A stretch of DNA of 64,000 nucleotides from Akkermansiaceae bacterium (GCA_905182405.1 CAJJBQ010000001.1:868001-932000); one strand, 5' to 3'. Shown: positions 37,345-46,253, numbered from the stretch's first letter. Numbers and translations are program-made. The notes: generated from the letters alone by a model not told the origin.

Positions 37345-39078
37345 CTAGCTTCCCTGTCGTTGCCACGCTTTGAGGAGCGAGATGAAGCGTTTCTCGGTCG
37401 CCGTTTTCCGAGGGGTTTCTCCGTAGGTGACTTGGTAATGGTAGGTCAGGAGTTCATCACCGAATTCAGGTGAGAGATCCTCTTGGCGAAGGGTCTCAAT
37501 TTGCTGGCGAAGGGTTCGGCCTTTCGGCATTGGCTGGCCGATTTGGGCGGTGGCATTTCGAAATGCGCTGAGATAGCTGAGGGGGGGAGGCAAAAGACTG
37601 CTTCCGGGGCCATGATGGCTCGTGCTCTTTTCCGGGCGTTTAAGGAAGAGGGAAATCAGGAAGGCGAGAAGGCCAGCTCCTCCGATGATGAGGGTAAATG
37701 ATTTGAGACGAGCGAGCGGGGGAAGGGCAAGGGATTCGCGACCCTCTAAACTGAGATTAAGGTCGAGTCCATCGGGCACGGGGGGAGATTCGTCATTATC
37801 GGCGACGGTGGAATTACCCTCGTTTCGGTTTGCCGGAGTGGCGTCGAAGATGACCCATTCTCCCGAAGCGATTTTGACCTCAGTCCAAGCGTGCGCTTCT
37901 TTGGCCCGGAAGACGAACATATTGGAGGCTTCATAGTAGCGACCGCCCGACCATCCGTAGGCGATGCGGGAAGGGAATCCCACGGATCGAGCGAGGAGGG
38001 CTGCGGCGGTGGCGAAGTGCTCGCAGTATCCCTGTTTTTTTTCGATGAGAAACTCCAGCAGAAGGTCTTTGGTAGGATCGAGCTTGGGTTCGAGCGAGTA
38101 GAGGTATTGAGAGGCGAGGAGATCGCTAACTTGGGCTAGCCGTTGGCCGGAATTTCCCTTGGTGGTGGCGGCGAGGTCCTCGATGGCGCTCCGTACTTTG
38201 GGGTCAGAAGGCAGGTTGAGATATTCCGGCCGCGAAGTTCCTGGGAGGAGATTTTCCGTGAAAAATTTAGGGGAAGAAGTGGCGCGATAGCGGTAGGCCT
38301 CTTCGCCTTCGGCGAGTGGTGGAAGTCGGTAGGTCTCCGGGGCGATTTTCCGGAGAGATGAGGTTTCAACCTCAAGAAGGTTGGGGAGAGTGACGGCGAG
38401 GCTTTGGCCCAGGGTGTTTGGTCCGTGGTAGATCTGGTAGGTGAGCTTTTTTTCAGGAATGATTTGCGAGACTTGCACTACGCCATTTTCTGAGGTGAGA
38501 GTTTCCGGGGCGAGGGGGAGGGCGTTCCAGACGTCGGCCTCGTAAAGGGCCATGGTGAAGGTGCGGAGATAGAGGCCGGTTTTTCTAAAGGGCGCGGATC
38601 CGCGGGGCCAAAGGAAGACTTCGGGTCGGTTCGAGGGTCGCACTTTTCCGGCGCCTCCGAGTTGGCGGCGTCCGTTATTTTGCCAAAGCCAGTTGCCTGA
38701 AGTCTGCAGGATGCCCCCTCCCGAGCCGGGCTCATTATTATTCGATGAGCCCTTGGAGTAGGATCCGGGATGGAGTTCTTCATCGAATTTCCGGGCGATG
38801 TCTTCCGCTATTTCCGGAGCGCTGGCGAAGAAGAGGAGGAAGAGGGCTTCAATGACGAGGATCGCGAATCCCATGCTGAGGAAATCGAGCCAGCGTGGAG
38901 GACGTTCCGGGGTGGCGATGATCGACTTGGCTGTCGTTCGTTTTCCCCAAACGGCGAGGCCAAGCACGAGGATGAAGACCGCGAGACAGACCCGTAGAAT
39001 GACGTGCCATCCTTCCGGCGATCCGCGGAGCAGCAGATAGGCGGCTGCTACGGTGAGGATGAGGACGAACGAGCGCAC
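37345..39078 (-). CDS. Transglutaminase-core membrane protein (TgpA-like)
   Basis: The 577-residue protein has N-terminal membrane helices (about 3-18, 26-43 and 66-86), a large external part, and another helix near 452-471 followed by a cytoplasmic tail with a DUF4129-like helical region. The transglutaminase triad is visible: Cys in GYCEHFATAAALLA, His in EAHAWTEV and Asp in VIFDATP. Such proteins are often encoded with MoxR ATPases and DUF58 proteins and may process envelope proteins. Those partners are not adjacent here. It lies before the ribosomal genes on the same strand, but 188 bp apart. Confidence 0.82.
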   Translation of the reverse strand: MRSFVLILTVAAAYLLLRGSPEGWHVILRVCLAVFILVLGLAVWGKRTTAKSIIATPERPPRWLDFLSMGFAILVIEALFLLFFASAPEIAEDIARKFDEELHPGSYSKGSSNNNEPGSGGGILQTSGNWLWQNNGRRQLGGAGKVRPSNRPEVFLWPRGSAPFRKTGLYLRTFTMALYEADVWNALPLAPETLTSENGVVQVSQIIPEKKLTYQIYHGPNTLGQSLAVTLPNLLEVETSSLRKIAPETYRLPPLAEGEEAYRYRATSSPKFFTENLLPGTSRPEYLNLPSDPKVRSAIEDLAATTKGNSGQRLAQVSDLLASQYLYSLEPKLDPTKDLLLEFLIEKKQGYCEHFATAAALLARSVGFPSRIAYGWSGGRYYEASNMFVFRAKEAHAWTEVKIASGEWVIFDATPANRNEGNSTVADNDESPPVPDGLDLNLSLEGRESLALPPLARLKSFTLIIGGAGLLAFLISLFLKRPEKSTSHHGPGSSLLPPPLSYLSAFRNATAQIGQPMPKGRTLRQQIETLRQEDLSPEFGDELLTYHYQVTYGETPRKTATEKRFISLLKAWQRQGS

Positions 39079-39106
39079 GTCTTAGCCTAGCGGCTATGGT
39101 CACCTT

Positions 39107-40300
39107 TTACAACTTCCCGGGTCCGGTGTTCCAGAGGAGGTGCATTTCCTCGACGGATGGAACGGTGAGCGGGCGCACGATGCGGAAGCCGAGCCAGGGA
39201 GTATCAGTGTGATACCAGAGCGACTTGGGTTGCTGCGGGTCGGTCATTTTCCAGGAGGGCTCGGACTGAAGTCGGACCGATGAACGAAGGTCCTGGGGGT
39301 CGGCATCCCAATGACCTCCCCGAACGATCCGCGGGTAGCGCTTGGGCGAGAGGGAGAGGGGATTGGTGAAACCGTCTTTTACAGCGGAGTAGTCGCCGAT
39401 GTGAGCATTGAGGGTCCACTCGGCGGCATTTCCATGCATGTCGTGGAGTCCCCAGGGATTGGGCTTCTTTTGTCCGACGGGATGGTAGGTGAAATCCGAG
39501 TTATCGATGAACCAGGCGTAGTCACCGAGCTTGGAGACGTCATCGCCGAAGGAATAAGCGGTGGTCGTTCCGGCGCGGCAGGCGTATTCCCACTCTGCTT
39601 CGGTGGGGAGACGATAGTAGTGGCCGGTCTGAGCGCTGAGCCACTCGCAGAACTTCGAGGCGGAGTGCTGGGTGATCGCGATGGCGGGGAAATTTTTGCC
39701 GTAACCCACGCTGTCCGCCATGTCGAAGTGCATTGGCATGTAGGGAGGCGTCGGTTGGGAAATGGCGTCGATCGTCGTTGGGGAACTCGCCATGGGTGGT
39801 TCGGGTGAGTAAATGTCGCCATCGAGATTGAGCGTGCCGTCCTTATTTCGTGACTGCCCGTTTTCCATGAAGCGTTGGTAGATCGCCCAAGTAATTTCGG
39901 TCTTGGCCATCCAGAATGGCTCGATCTTGATCTTGCGTTGCGGGCCTTCGTCAGCGGAGCGGTCGACTTCGCCTGAGGGTGATCCGATCGTGAATTCACC
40001 GCCAGGAATGGGCACGAGGTCAAAGGTTGCGTCTCCAGAGAGCGGAGCGGTCTCGGTATAGGGCTCCATTTTAGTAGGTGCCTTTTTATCGAGAAGCGCG
40101 TGGATTTTTTTGGTGACCGGAAGGAAGCCGAGATTTCCATCGGGCTGCTCGCCGGGGAGGAGAGTTACCGAGAGTTTTCCTGAACTCGTTGGTTTTGAGG
40201 GCTTAGGAGCGTCCGGGAGAGAGACGGGGTAGAGCTTGCGCTCGCAGCAACTGCTGAGGGCGAGCGAGGTAAGGAGGAGGAGTGATCCGCTGCAGTTCAT
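39107..40300 (-). CDS. SUMF1/FGE-domain lipoprotein
   Basis: The 397-residue protein has a lipoprotein signal (SLLLLTSLALSSC, Cys17 or 18). The SUMF1 domain begins at FDLVPIPGGEFTIGSPSGE near 92 and continues through RLPTEAEWEYACRAG and HDMHGNAAEWT to PWLGFRIVR. Real formylglycine-generating enzymes need two C-terminal Cys; that region here (VRGGHWDADPQDLRSSVRLQ) has none, so it is probably a structural or binding version. In this phylum such proteins are common envelope components. The start is ATG 40300; the ORF runs back to 40339. It is divergent from the TonB receptor gene. Confidence 0.85.
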   Translation of the reverse strand: MNCSGSLLLLTSLALSSCCERKLYPVSLPDAPKPSKPTSSGKLSVTLLPGEQPDGNLGFLPVTKKIHALLDKKAPTKMEPYTETAPLSGDATFDLVPIPGGEFTIGSPSGEVDRSADEGPQRKIKIEPFWMAKTEITWAIYQRFMENGQSRNKDGTLNLDGDIYSPEPPMASSPTTIDAISQPTPPYMPMHFDMADSVGYGKNFPAIAITQHSASKFCEWLSAQTGHYYRLPTEAEWEYACRAGTTTAYSFGDDVSKLGDYAWFIDNSDFTYHPVGQKKPNPWGLHDMHGNAAEWTLNAHIGDYSAVKDGFTNPLSLSPKRYPRIVRGGHWDADPQDLRSSVRLQSEPSWKMTDPQQPKSLWYHTDTPWLGFRIVRPLTVPSVEEMHLLWNTGPGKL

Positions 40301-40392
40301 CGTTAAGGGAAAGAAACAGGAAAAAAGAACAGATGACAAGCGACGTTCGGAGTTGACGAATCTGAAAGCGAAGTCAGCATCTTTAGAAGTAT

Positions 40393-42447
40393 ATGAAAAA
40401 CCTCGGATATTGTCTCAGTGCCCTCGCCCTTGGGTGCGCTGCGTCAGCACAAGATAGCCTAGTGCCACTGACGGTGCTAGGAGAACAGGTTGGAGAAGCC
40501 CAAGCCCTGAGCGCTACCGATCTTGAACTCTTTCAGACTGAAAAAGTCAGGCAGCTTCTGGGCCTCGTCCCGGGATTCGCCTCAACGGCCGCGGACTCAG
40601 CGGGCTTTGGTGATTTTATCGGCGTTCGTGGAACTGGAAACACTGCTTTCTTCGGTCCGGCTGGCGTGGCCATGACGGTCGATGGCGTGCCTTACGGTGA
40701 TGCTTATACTTACTCGACGAATTTCTTCGAGCTCTCCTCGGCTCAGCTTCATCGTGGTCCTCAAGGGGCTTACTTTGGCAGAAATGGCGCGGGTGGATTG
40801 CTTGAGTTTACCACTCCGGGGCCAACCGCAGACCCTTATTATCGTCTCACCACGGAGTATGGCAACTATGACGCCTTCGGTGCACGCATCCTCGCGAGCG
40901 GTCCGCTCAGTGAGAAGCTCTCTTATACCTTCCAAGCTTACTACAACGAGCGTGATGGCTACATTGACAACACGTTCCTCGGAACGGATGTCGACAGCCG
41001 GGAGCGCTTCGGGGCTCTTGCCAATCTTTACTACCGTCCTTCCGCTGATACCGAAATCCGTTTCCGCGCGATGGTGGAGACGGCCCGTGATGGCGGTCAG
41101 CGTATGACGAATTTGCCAGGCCAGGCGGGACCGTTTGGCCTCGGACTCGGACTGCCTCAGGATCCTTTTCAGGTGCAGAGCGATGTTCTTGGAGCGACCG
41201 CTCTGGATCGACAGCAGTTCTCATTTCACGTCACCCGAGACCTTGGTTGGGCTACTTTTAAGTCGGTTAGTTCTTATCAAACGTGGAACCTTGGGCCTAA
41301 TTTTACTGACCTCGATCTCTCGAACTTTGGGATCTCGACTTCGGATATCCAGCAGAATCAAGACTACATGACAAGCCGTTACAGTCTAACGTCTGACCAG
41401 ACACAGGACCTTCGCTGGCAGCTTGGTCTCTTCCGTTCGAAGACTGAAAGCGATGGCGTCGCCGCACGTTCTTTCCCGGTGCCCTTGCCTCCGACCTTCA
41501 TGACGACGGGCCCGGACACCCAGACAACCTCCTTCAACTCTGAGCGAGAAATCTACGCCTTCTATGGAAATGTTTCCAAAGATCTCTCTGATCGTCTTAC
41601 CATCGAGGCGGGTGGCCGGATCGAATATGTTGATACCGAGCTCAGCCGAAGTAAGGGGAGCGCAGTCTACGGACCGCTGGGGAGTTTTTCCGGTCAGACA
41701 GATGACTGGTACTTTTCTCCGACTCTTGGTTTGAGTTATAAAGCATCAGAAGATGTCACCTTGTTTGGGCGGACATCCATCGGGATTAAGCCGGCTGGCT
41801 TTACTGCTTTCTCCGATAACCCTGCAACTTCCGCCTATGGCGAAGAGACGGCGTGGGAAACAGAAGCGGGAGTGCGCCTCGACCGTCCGGAAGAGAACTG
41901 GGACCTTGAACTTCGAGGATACTACAAGCAGATCGACGACTATCAGCTCAATCGTTCGGTCCTCAACTCGACCGACTTCATCATCCTTAATGCGAAAGAA
42001 GTTCGCGCAATTGGTGTGGAAGCCGAGGCCAATTGGAAGCCTAGTGATAAGCTTTCCATCGCGGCAAGTGCGGGTTGGAGCCAGGTTGAGTTCGAGAAGT
42101 TCAACGATGGAACGACCGACTTCGGTGGAAACCGGGTTCCTTTTGTTCCTGAGTTTTCTGCGGCGCTGGGTTTGCGGTATGACATTGGTAACGGATTCTT
42201 CGTTTCCTCCTCCTACCGCTCGATCGGTTCGACGACTTACGAGGAAACTGGAAACGCCAACTTTAAGCAAGCGAGCTACCAGATCCTCGACGCCCAGATC
42301 GGCTACGAGGCTGAGAACTGGAGCGCTTCCGTCTTCGGTCACAACCTTCTGGACGAAGATTACTTCAGCTACATCTCTCCCCAGATCGCGGCGGGTTCCC
42401 CTGGAACTCCCGCACTTTACGGAGTGCGTGTGAGCGTTGAGTTCTAA
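40393..42447 (+). CDS. TonB-dependent outer-membrane receptor
   Basis: A signal peptide (1-19, ending CAASA) leads to a plug domain (about 30-150) with VRQLLGLVPGF, IGVRGTGNTAFFGP, VTVDGVPYG-like and LHRGPQGAYFGRNGAGG blocks. A 22-strand-type barrel follows and ends with Phe (VRVSVEF), as needed for outer-membrane insertion. A TonB box is not obvious; VPLTVLGEQ near 24 may serve. It imports an iron complex, vitamin or glycan by TonB energy. No pump or SusD-like partner is adjacent, so the ligand is unknown. A terminator follows. Confidence 0.93.
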   Translation: MKNLGYCLSALALGCAASAQDSLVPLTVLGEQVGEAQALSATDLELFQTEKVRQLLGLVPGFASTAADSAGFGDFIGVRGTGNTAFFGPAGVAMTVDGVPYGDAYTYSTNFFELSSAQLHRGPQGAYFGRNGAGGLLEFTTPGPTADPYYRLTTEYGNYDAFGARILASGPLSEKLSYTFQAYYNERDGYIDNTFLGTDVDSRERFGALANLYYRPSADTEIRFRAMVETARDGGQRMTNLPGQAGPFGLGLGLPQDPFQVQSDVLGATALDRQQFSFHVTRDLGWATFKSVSSYQTWNLGPNFTDLDLSNFGISTSDIQQNQDYMTSRYSLTSDQTQDLRWQLGLFRSKTESDGVAARSFPVPLPPTFMTTGPDTQTTSFNSEREIYAFYGNVSKDLSDRLTIEAGGRIEYVDTELSRSKGSAVYGPLGSFSGQTDDWYFSPTLGLSYKASEDVTLFGRTSIGIKPAGFTAFSDNPATSAYGEETAWETEAGVRLDRPEENWDLELRGYYKQIDDYQLNRSVLNSTDFIILNAKEVRAIGVEAEANWKPSDKLSIAASAGWSQVEFEKFNDGTTDFGGNRVPFVPEFSAALGLRYDIGNGFFVSSSYRSIGSTTYEETGNANFKQASYQILDAQIGYEAENWSASVFGHNLLDEDYFSYISPQIAAGSPGTPALYGVRVSVEF

Positions 42448-42470
42448 GCGAACGAAGCCTTAATATTTGA

Positions 42471-42511
42471 AAACAGAATTTCGGCGAACGTCTGGAGTTC
42501 TGTTTTTTTTT
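42471..42511 (+). terminator. Terminator after the TonB receptor gene
   Basis: AACAGAA (42472-42478) pairs with TTCTGTT (42498-42504) and runs into a long T-tract to 42511. It is 24 bases after the receptor stop. Confidence 0.75.
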
Positions 42512-42617
42512 GCCCCTAGACCGGAAACATATCGGTTTGGGCTTGTCAGACAGAGATATTTCTGGCTTTACACCCTCTCCGCGGGTGAACTTTCTTCCGT
42601 GAAGATACCGAGGAGCC

Positions 42618-42878
42618 ATGGATGCCGATAATATTATTCCCTTTGAGGCACCCTCAGCACCCCCTCGTCCCAGCGCAGCTACCATGAATAACGATCTCGT
42701 CGAACAGGCCTCCGAAATAGTCAGCGATCCCCTCGTTCTGATCAATCTCGTCTCCAAGCGAGTCGATCAACTCAACACGGGTCGTTCTCCTTTGGTGAAC
42801 GCACTCCCCAGCACTGGTTTTGCTGATATTGCTCTGATGGAAATCATCGAGGGTAAGATCAAGCTTCGCGAGGTCTAG
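42618..42878 (+). CDS. rpoZ: RNA polymerase omega subunit
   Basis: From about residue 23 the 86-residue protein matches the omega family: DLVEQASEIVSDPLVLINLV and SKRVDQLNTGRSPLV, with DIALMEIIEGKIKL at the end. Omega helps assemble beta-prime into RNA polymerase. The first 22 residues (MDADNIIPFEAPSAPPRPS...) are an unusual Pro-rich extension. ATG 42684 (MNNDLVEQ) would remove it. I keep 42618 because GAGGAG lies just upstream, although the spacing is tight. It is followed by smpB. Confidence 0.8.
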   Translation: MDADNIIPFEAPSAPPRPSAATMNNDLVEQASEIVSDPLVLINLVSKRVDQLNTGRSPLVNALPSTGFADIALMEIIEGKIKLREV

Positions 42879-42918
42879 CACCTGGCTGCTTCTTCGAAAG
42901 GAGCGCAGTCCTACCTTG

Positions 42919-43377
42919 ATGGCTCAGGATTCCGTCACTAATAAGCGCGCGCGCCGCGATTATACCATCGAGAGCACCCTAGAAGCCGGGCTCATTCTGG
43001 TGGGGACCGAGGTGAAGTCGATCCGTGAGGGTAAGGTCAACATTGGCGACGCCTTTGCCAGGATCGAAGGAAACCAAGCCTTTCTCTATGGTTGTGATAT
43101 CCAACCCTGGCAAACGGCTGGTGAGTGGTTCCAGCATGCCTCCAAGCGTCCGCGCAAGCTTCTCCTTCACAAAAGCGAGATTATCAAGCTGGCGATGGCG
43201 ACTCAGCAGAAAGGGTTCACCATCATTTGCCTGCGCCTTTATTTCAAAGGACGTCGGGTCAAAGTGGAGCTCGGCCTTGGAAAAGGAAAAGCCCATGGCG
43301 ATCAACGCCAAGATCTCAAAAAACGCACCGAGCTTCGTGAAGCTCAGCGCGAAGTTGCCAAGTTCAATCGTCGCTAG
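42919..43377 (+). CDS. smpB: SsrA-binding protein
   Basis: The 152-residue protein binds tmRNA for rescue of stalled ribosomes. It shows NKRARRDYTIESTLEAG, ILVGTEVKSIREGKVNI and the basic C-terminus KGKAHGDQRQDLKKR. Length is typical. ATG 42919 is preferred to TTG 42916. The gene lies 40 bp after rpoZ and may share its transcript. Confidence 0.96.
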   Translation: MAQDSVTNKRARRDYTIESTLEAGLILVGTEVKSIREGKVNIGDAFARIEGNQAFLYGCDIQPWQTAGEWFQHASKRPRKLLLHKSEIIKLAMATQQKGFTIICLRLYFKGRRVKVELGLGKGKAHGDQRQDLKKRTELREAQREVAKFNRR

Positions 43378-43398
43378 ATTTGTGCTAGCCATGATGTC

Positions 43399-43644
43399 AT
43401 GGGAGCGTTCCTTGCACTTATCGTCATCGTTCTTTTCGCTCTTTTGATTGTGCGATTTGGATCGAGTGTGGTGCAGCTCACCGGGATGTCCCAGCCGATA
43501 GCGCAGTTCCAGGCGGCTTCGGCCTTGGCGACTTTGCTTGTGACCTTCATGGGAAGTTCGGAGCGCGGGATTAGCTTCACCCTTTTTCTGGCTTGGAGTG
43601 GTGGCTTTGACAATCTTCTCGGTCGCGGTCCTTCTGAATCTTAG
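43399..43644 (+). CDS. N-terminal piece of a frame-split TrkA-C membrane protein
   Basis: ATG 43399 opens a membrane helix (ALIVIVLFALLIV) and then LTGMSQPIAQFQAASALATL. A block of this kind (LTGM/LxxxxARFQAxSA) is typical of small membrane proteins that end in a TrkA-C domain. The frame continues past the natural join at about 43590-43603 and ends in unrelated codons (SGGFDNLLGRGPSES). Removal of one base in GGAGTGGTGG would join it to the next ORF and give a protein of about 194 residues. The pair is probably one gene with a +1 frameshift. Confidence 0.6.
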   Translation: MGAFLALIVIVLFALLIVRFGSSVVQLTGMSQPIAQFQAASALATLLVTFMGSSERGISFTLFLAWSGGFDNLLGRGPSES

Positions 43645-43981
43645 GGTCGTCAAAGGCCCCGTGGAATCTTTTCAAAAGTGGATGCTCAAGCGTGTAGGTA
43701 TCGCTCACATCCGGGACTATGACTACCTTCTGAATCTTCGTGATGGCTACGTGGTTTTCGAGAAAGAGATCAGTGAGGATCACCCTTGGCTGGGGAAAAC
43801 CTTTGCCGAATCGCTGCCTTCCGATGCAAGGATCATGGTGCTAGGAGTTTATCGCGTCGAAGGAGAATTTTTAGGCGCTCCCGACAAGGATAGCAGAGTG
43901 GAAGAGGGAGACGTTCTTATGGTTTATGGTCGGGATGAAGACGTGAAGGCTTCCTTCAATCTCAACAAGTCAGATTCGTGA
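43598..43981 (+). CDS. C-terminal piece of the same protein: TrkA-C domain
   Basis: The frame enters with a membrane helix (VALTIFSVAVLLNLRVV), then a linker (RDYDYLLNLRDGYVV). A TrkA-C (RCK-C) domain follows from about 50: HPWLGKTFAESLP, ARIMVLGVYR, DSRVEEGDVLMVYGRDEDV. Such domains bind small ligands and gate cation transporters. The GTG given as start is unlikely to be used by an intact gene; it marks only where the frame opens. The stop overlaps the GTG start of the next gene. Confidence 0.65.
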   Translation: MVALTIFSVAVLLNLRVVKGPVESFQKWMLKRVGIAHIRDYDYLLNLRDGYVVFEKEISEDHPWLGKTFAESLPSDARIMVLGVYRVEGEFLGAPDKDSRVEEGDVLMVYGRDEDVKASFNLNKSDS

Positions 43982-44259
43982 GCTTTTTGCTGGGACTCGA
44001 ATTTGTGGCGGTTGTGGTTTCTGCGATCTATGGGATTCTCCTCGCCGTGCGGCAGGGGATGAATTTCGTGGGCGTCTTCGCGGTGGCCCACGTGGCTTCT
44101 TTTGGCGGAGGAACCTTGCGTGATTTGTTTCTAGATCGAACGCCTCTTTTCTGGGTTGGCCAACCCGCACGATGTCGTGGTGGTTTTCGTCTTCACTTTG
44201 GCTTCCGGGTTCATTCTTCGATTGCTCCCCCGGATTCGCCCTCTGTTGCCGCTACCTGA
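43978..44259 (+). CDS. N-terminal piece of a frame-split UPF0126/TRIC-type channel
   Basis: GTG 43978 overlaps the previous stop by four bases. The product begins as a YicG/UPF0126 membrane protein: a first helix, AIYGILLAVRQGMNFVGVF, GGGTLRDLFLDRTPLFWV. After Val at 44155-44157 the frame turns to nonsense (GQPARCRGGFRL). Removing one G at 44158-44159 gives VANPHDVVVV and continues into the next ORF. The joined protein would be about 201 residues, the normal family length. These proteins form trimeric cation channels. Confidence 0.7.
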   Translation: MSFLLGLEFVAVVVSAIYGILLAVRQGMNFVGVFAVAHVASFGGGTLRDLFLDRTPLFWVGQPARCRGGFRLHFGFRVHSSIAPPDSPSVAAT

Positions 44260-44584
44260 TGCTATTGGAATGGCGCTCTTCACCATCGTGGGGACACAGC
44301 TCGCGCTCGATGAAGGGACCAATTGGTATATCGCAGCGCTCTTCGGAGTGATTACCGGAACCTTTGGTGGTGTCCTCGAAGAGATTGTCTGCAATGAGGT
44401 TCCCACTCTTTTCAAGCCCGCACCGCTTTGCGCCACTTGCAATCTTACCGGCGCGCTCGTTTATCTGGGAGGGATGGAGTTGGGAGTGGCAAAGCCTGTG
44501 CTGATGGCGTTCGCGCTGCTGGTGATGGTAGTTTTCCGGCTCTCGGCTCTCCGATGGAATCTCGTTCTTCCGGCGCTTCATTGA
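44156..44584 (+). CDS. C-terminal piece of the UPF0126/TRIC-type channel
   Basis: From ANPHDVVVV the frame carries the remaining helices: FVFTLASGFILRLL, DAIGMALFTIVGTQLAL, FGVITGTFGGVLEEIVCNEVP and LSALRWNLVLP. GVITGxxGGVLxDxxxNEVP is the most conserved block of the family and is intact. The TTG at 44156 is only where the frame opens. See the previous entry for the +1 break at 44158-44159. Confidence 0.75.
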   Translation: MANPHDVVVVFVFTLASGFILRLLPRIRPLLPLPDAIGMALFTIVGTQLALDEGTNWYIAALFGVITGTFGGVLEEIVCNEVPTLFKPAPLCATCNLTGALVYLGGMELGVAKPVLMAFALLVMVVFRLSALRWNLVLPALH

Positions 44585-44588
44585 TGAG

Positions 44589-45350
44589 CTACCGTACGGT
44601 TTTTAAGGCTTCTTCGGTGAGCCATTGATGGATGAGATCATCGCTTCGGGTGATGTTTCCGGTGACCCTATACTTCGACTTCCGTAGGGAGTGGGCATTC
44701 TCCTGATCTTGATCTACCACTTGTTGGGCGTTGCCGCCATCGGAATGAATAAAGCGAATTTCTCCATCTTTTTGCACCACGATAAAGGCGACATGGCGGT
44801 CGAGTCCGACGATTCGGATGCCCGGCCCACGGGCCTTCATTTTCTCTAAAAAGCGATCATAGTTCATTCCGGCTTCGATATGCATCTGGGAGCGCGGAAG
44901 GAAGGTGGCGATGATATTTTGAGAGGGTTGCTGGGCCAAGCGGATACGCTCCAGTCTGAATCCTGCATCCCGTAAGACGGTGGAGACGAAATAGCCGCAG
45001 GCAATTTTCCCCTCTCCTGGGACTTGTGAAGTGCCATTGAAATCCCAAGTGGTGCCCAGCCAGCAGCGCATCAGTTCCGGGAGATTATTTTCCAGAGTTT
45101 CCTTGGCATCGGTTTGGACGGCGAGGATCTCTCCGGCGGTGCGTGCGGCATTGTAGCGACGAGCGAGGCCTGAACGTTTGAGCTCGAGCTCCTGTTTGAG
45201 TTCTTCGTAGCGTTCTGGATCCGGCACAGCTTGTGTTTTCCCTGCCTGCTGCTCCTGAACTTTTTTGTAGAGGCCTTCGATCTGGTCGCGATATTTCCAT
45301 CCTCCGTAGGCCAGGGCCCCGAAGATGAGGAAGAGGAAAAAGCGCTTCAT
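44589..45350 (-). CDS. NlpC/P60-like or CHAP-like secreted protein of unknown role
   Basis: The 253-residue protein has an N-terminal membrane helix (MKRFFLFLIFGALAYGGW) and then a coiled coil (about 45-80). A papain-like region follows with Cys in GKIACGYFVSTVLRDAGF and His in GLDRHVAFIVVQ. The order Cys then His, plus the strand EIRFIHSDGG, fits cysteine hydrolases of the NlpC/CHAP kind, which cut peptidoglycan. The assignment is by motif order only. ATG 45350 is chosen over 45380 because it starts right at the basic residues before the helix. Confidence 0.6.
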   Translation of the reverse strand: MKRFFLFLIFGALAYGGWKYRDQIEGLYKKVQEQQAGKTQAVPDPERYEELKQELELKRSGLARRYNAARTAGEILAVQTDAKETLENNLPELMRCWLGTTWDFNGTSQVPGEGKIACGYFVSTVLRDAGFRLERIRLAQQPSQNIIATFLPRSQMHIEAGMNYDRFLEKMKARGPGIRIVGLDRHVAFIVVQKDGEIRFIHSDGGNAQQVVDQDQENAHSLRKSKYRVTGNITRSDDLIHQWLTEEALKTVR

Positions 45351-45436
45351 CTTTTTAAATGACGACAGAGATGGGAGCAATTTTCCAGCAGAGGGTGATT
45401 TTTCTCGTTAGCGAGAGTTGGGGACAAGTGACTAAC

Positions 45437-46126
45437 TTAACCGTTTTGCTGACCTTCCTCGATCTTTTGGAGAATAAATGCCTTTGCATCAGCGGCATTA
45501 GAATCTTCAGGATGGTCGATGAGGACCTTTTCGAAGCATTGCAGCGCTTTATCAAGTCGTCCGATCTCCGCAAGAATCATGCCGCGCTCGTAGGCGGCAA
45601 GGACGAGGTTGGGGTCCAGTTCGGTTGCGGCGGTGAGAGCCTCGAGGGATTCTTCGTTCTTTCCACTCAGACGTAAAATGCGGCCCTTGGTATACTGGGC
45701 AAAGGGATCATCGGGAGCGAGTTCCACGGCCTTGGATGCCGCTTCTAGCGCGTCGTCGGCATACTTCTCTTCCATCAACGCAAGGGCGTAGCTGGTGTAA
45801 ATTTCCGCCCGGGTTTGGTCGATCTCCAGGGCGTCCTCGTAGTGCGTGATGGCGATTCCCATCTTGCCCTGACCGGCGGCATCGGCGGCTTTCATGAGGA
45901 GCTCATCAATTTTGCTGAGGCCAAACTCTTTGACCTTCACGAGCGCCTTTTCAGCTTTTTCGGTCTGTCCCAGGGCATTGAGAATGACGGCGTAAAGCTG
46001 CCAGGTTTGTGCATCATCGGGAGACTCTGTGAGGGAGACCTCGACAGATTTGAGGGCAAGGGGAAGGTCGCCTGACTGAACGGCGTCGACGGCAGCGTTG
46101 TAGAATTCAATACTTGGTTTGGCCAT
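45437..46126 (-). CDS. Tetratricopeptide-repeat protein
   Basis: The 229-residue protein consists of TPR helices. Repeats are visible at about 6-38, 40-72, 76-107, 110-141, 144-175 and 178-210, with the usual small and large positions (for example AEIYTSYALALMEEKYADDA and AAYERGMILAEIGRLDKAL). No signal peptide or other domain is present. It should be a cytoplasmic scaffold; the partner is unknown. Confidence 0.85.
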   Translation of the reverse strand: MAKPSIEFYNAAVDAVQSGDLPLALKSVEVSLTESPDDAQTWQLYAVILNALGQTEKAEKALVKVKEFGLSKIDELLMKAADAAGQGKMGIAITHYEDALEIDQTRAEIYTSYALALMEEKYADDALEAASKAVELAPDDPFAQYTKGRILRLSGKNEESLEALTAATELDPNLVLAAYERGMILAEIGRLDKALQCFEKVLIDHPEDSNAADAKAFILQKIEEGQQNG

Positions 46127-46193
46127 TTGTCTCGTGTTTTAGAGAGGCTGTAGGAATGAAAGGCAGGCAGCAAGTGAATCGTGAATTAAGGAT

Positions 46194-46230
46194 CAAAAAA
46201 AGGCGGAGCACCCTAAGTGCACCGCCTTTT
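46194..46230 (-). terminator. Terminator after the RRM gene
   Basis: AGGCGG (46201-46206) pairs with CCGCCT (46222-46227), and inner GCAC pairs with GTGC. On the minus strand the stem ends in a T-run (complement of the A-run 46195-46200). It lies just after the RRM gene stop at 46254. Confidence 0.85.
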
Positions 46231-46253
46231 GCAAAAGAATTTTCGGGGAAAGA

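Noticed and set aside
39107..40300. Reading this gene as the formylglycine-generating enzyme for the nearby sulfatase
   Set aside because: The catalytic Cys pair is missing and the protein is a lipoprotein.
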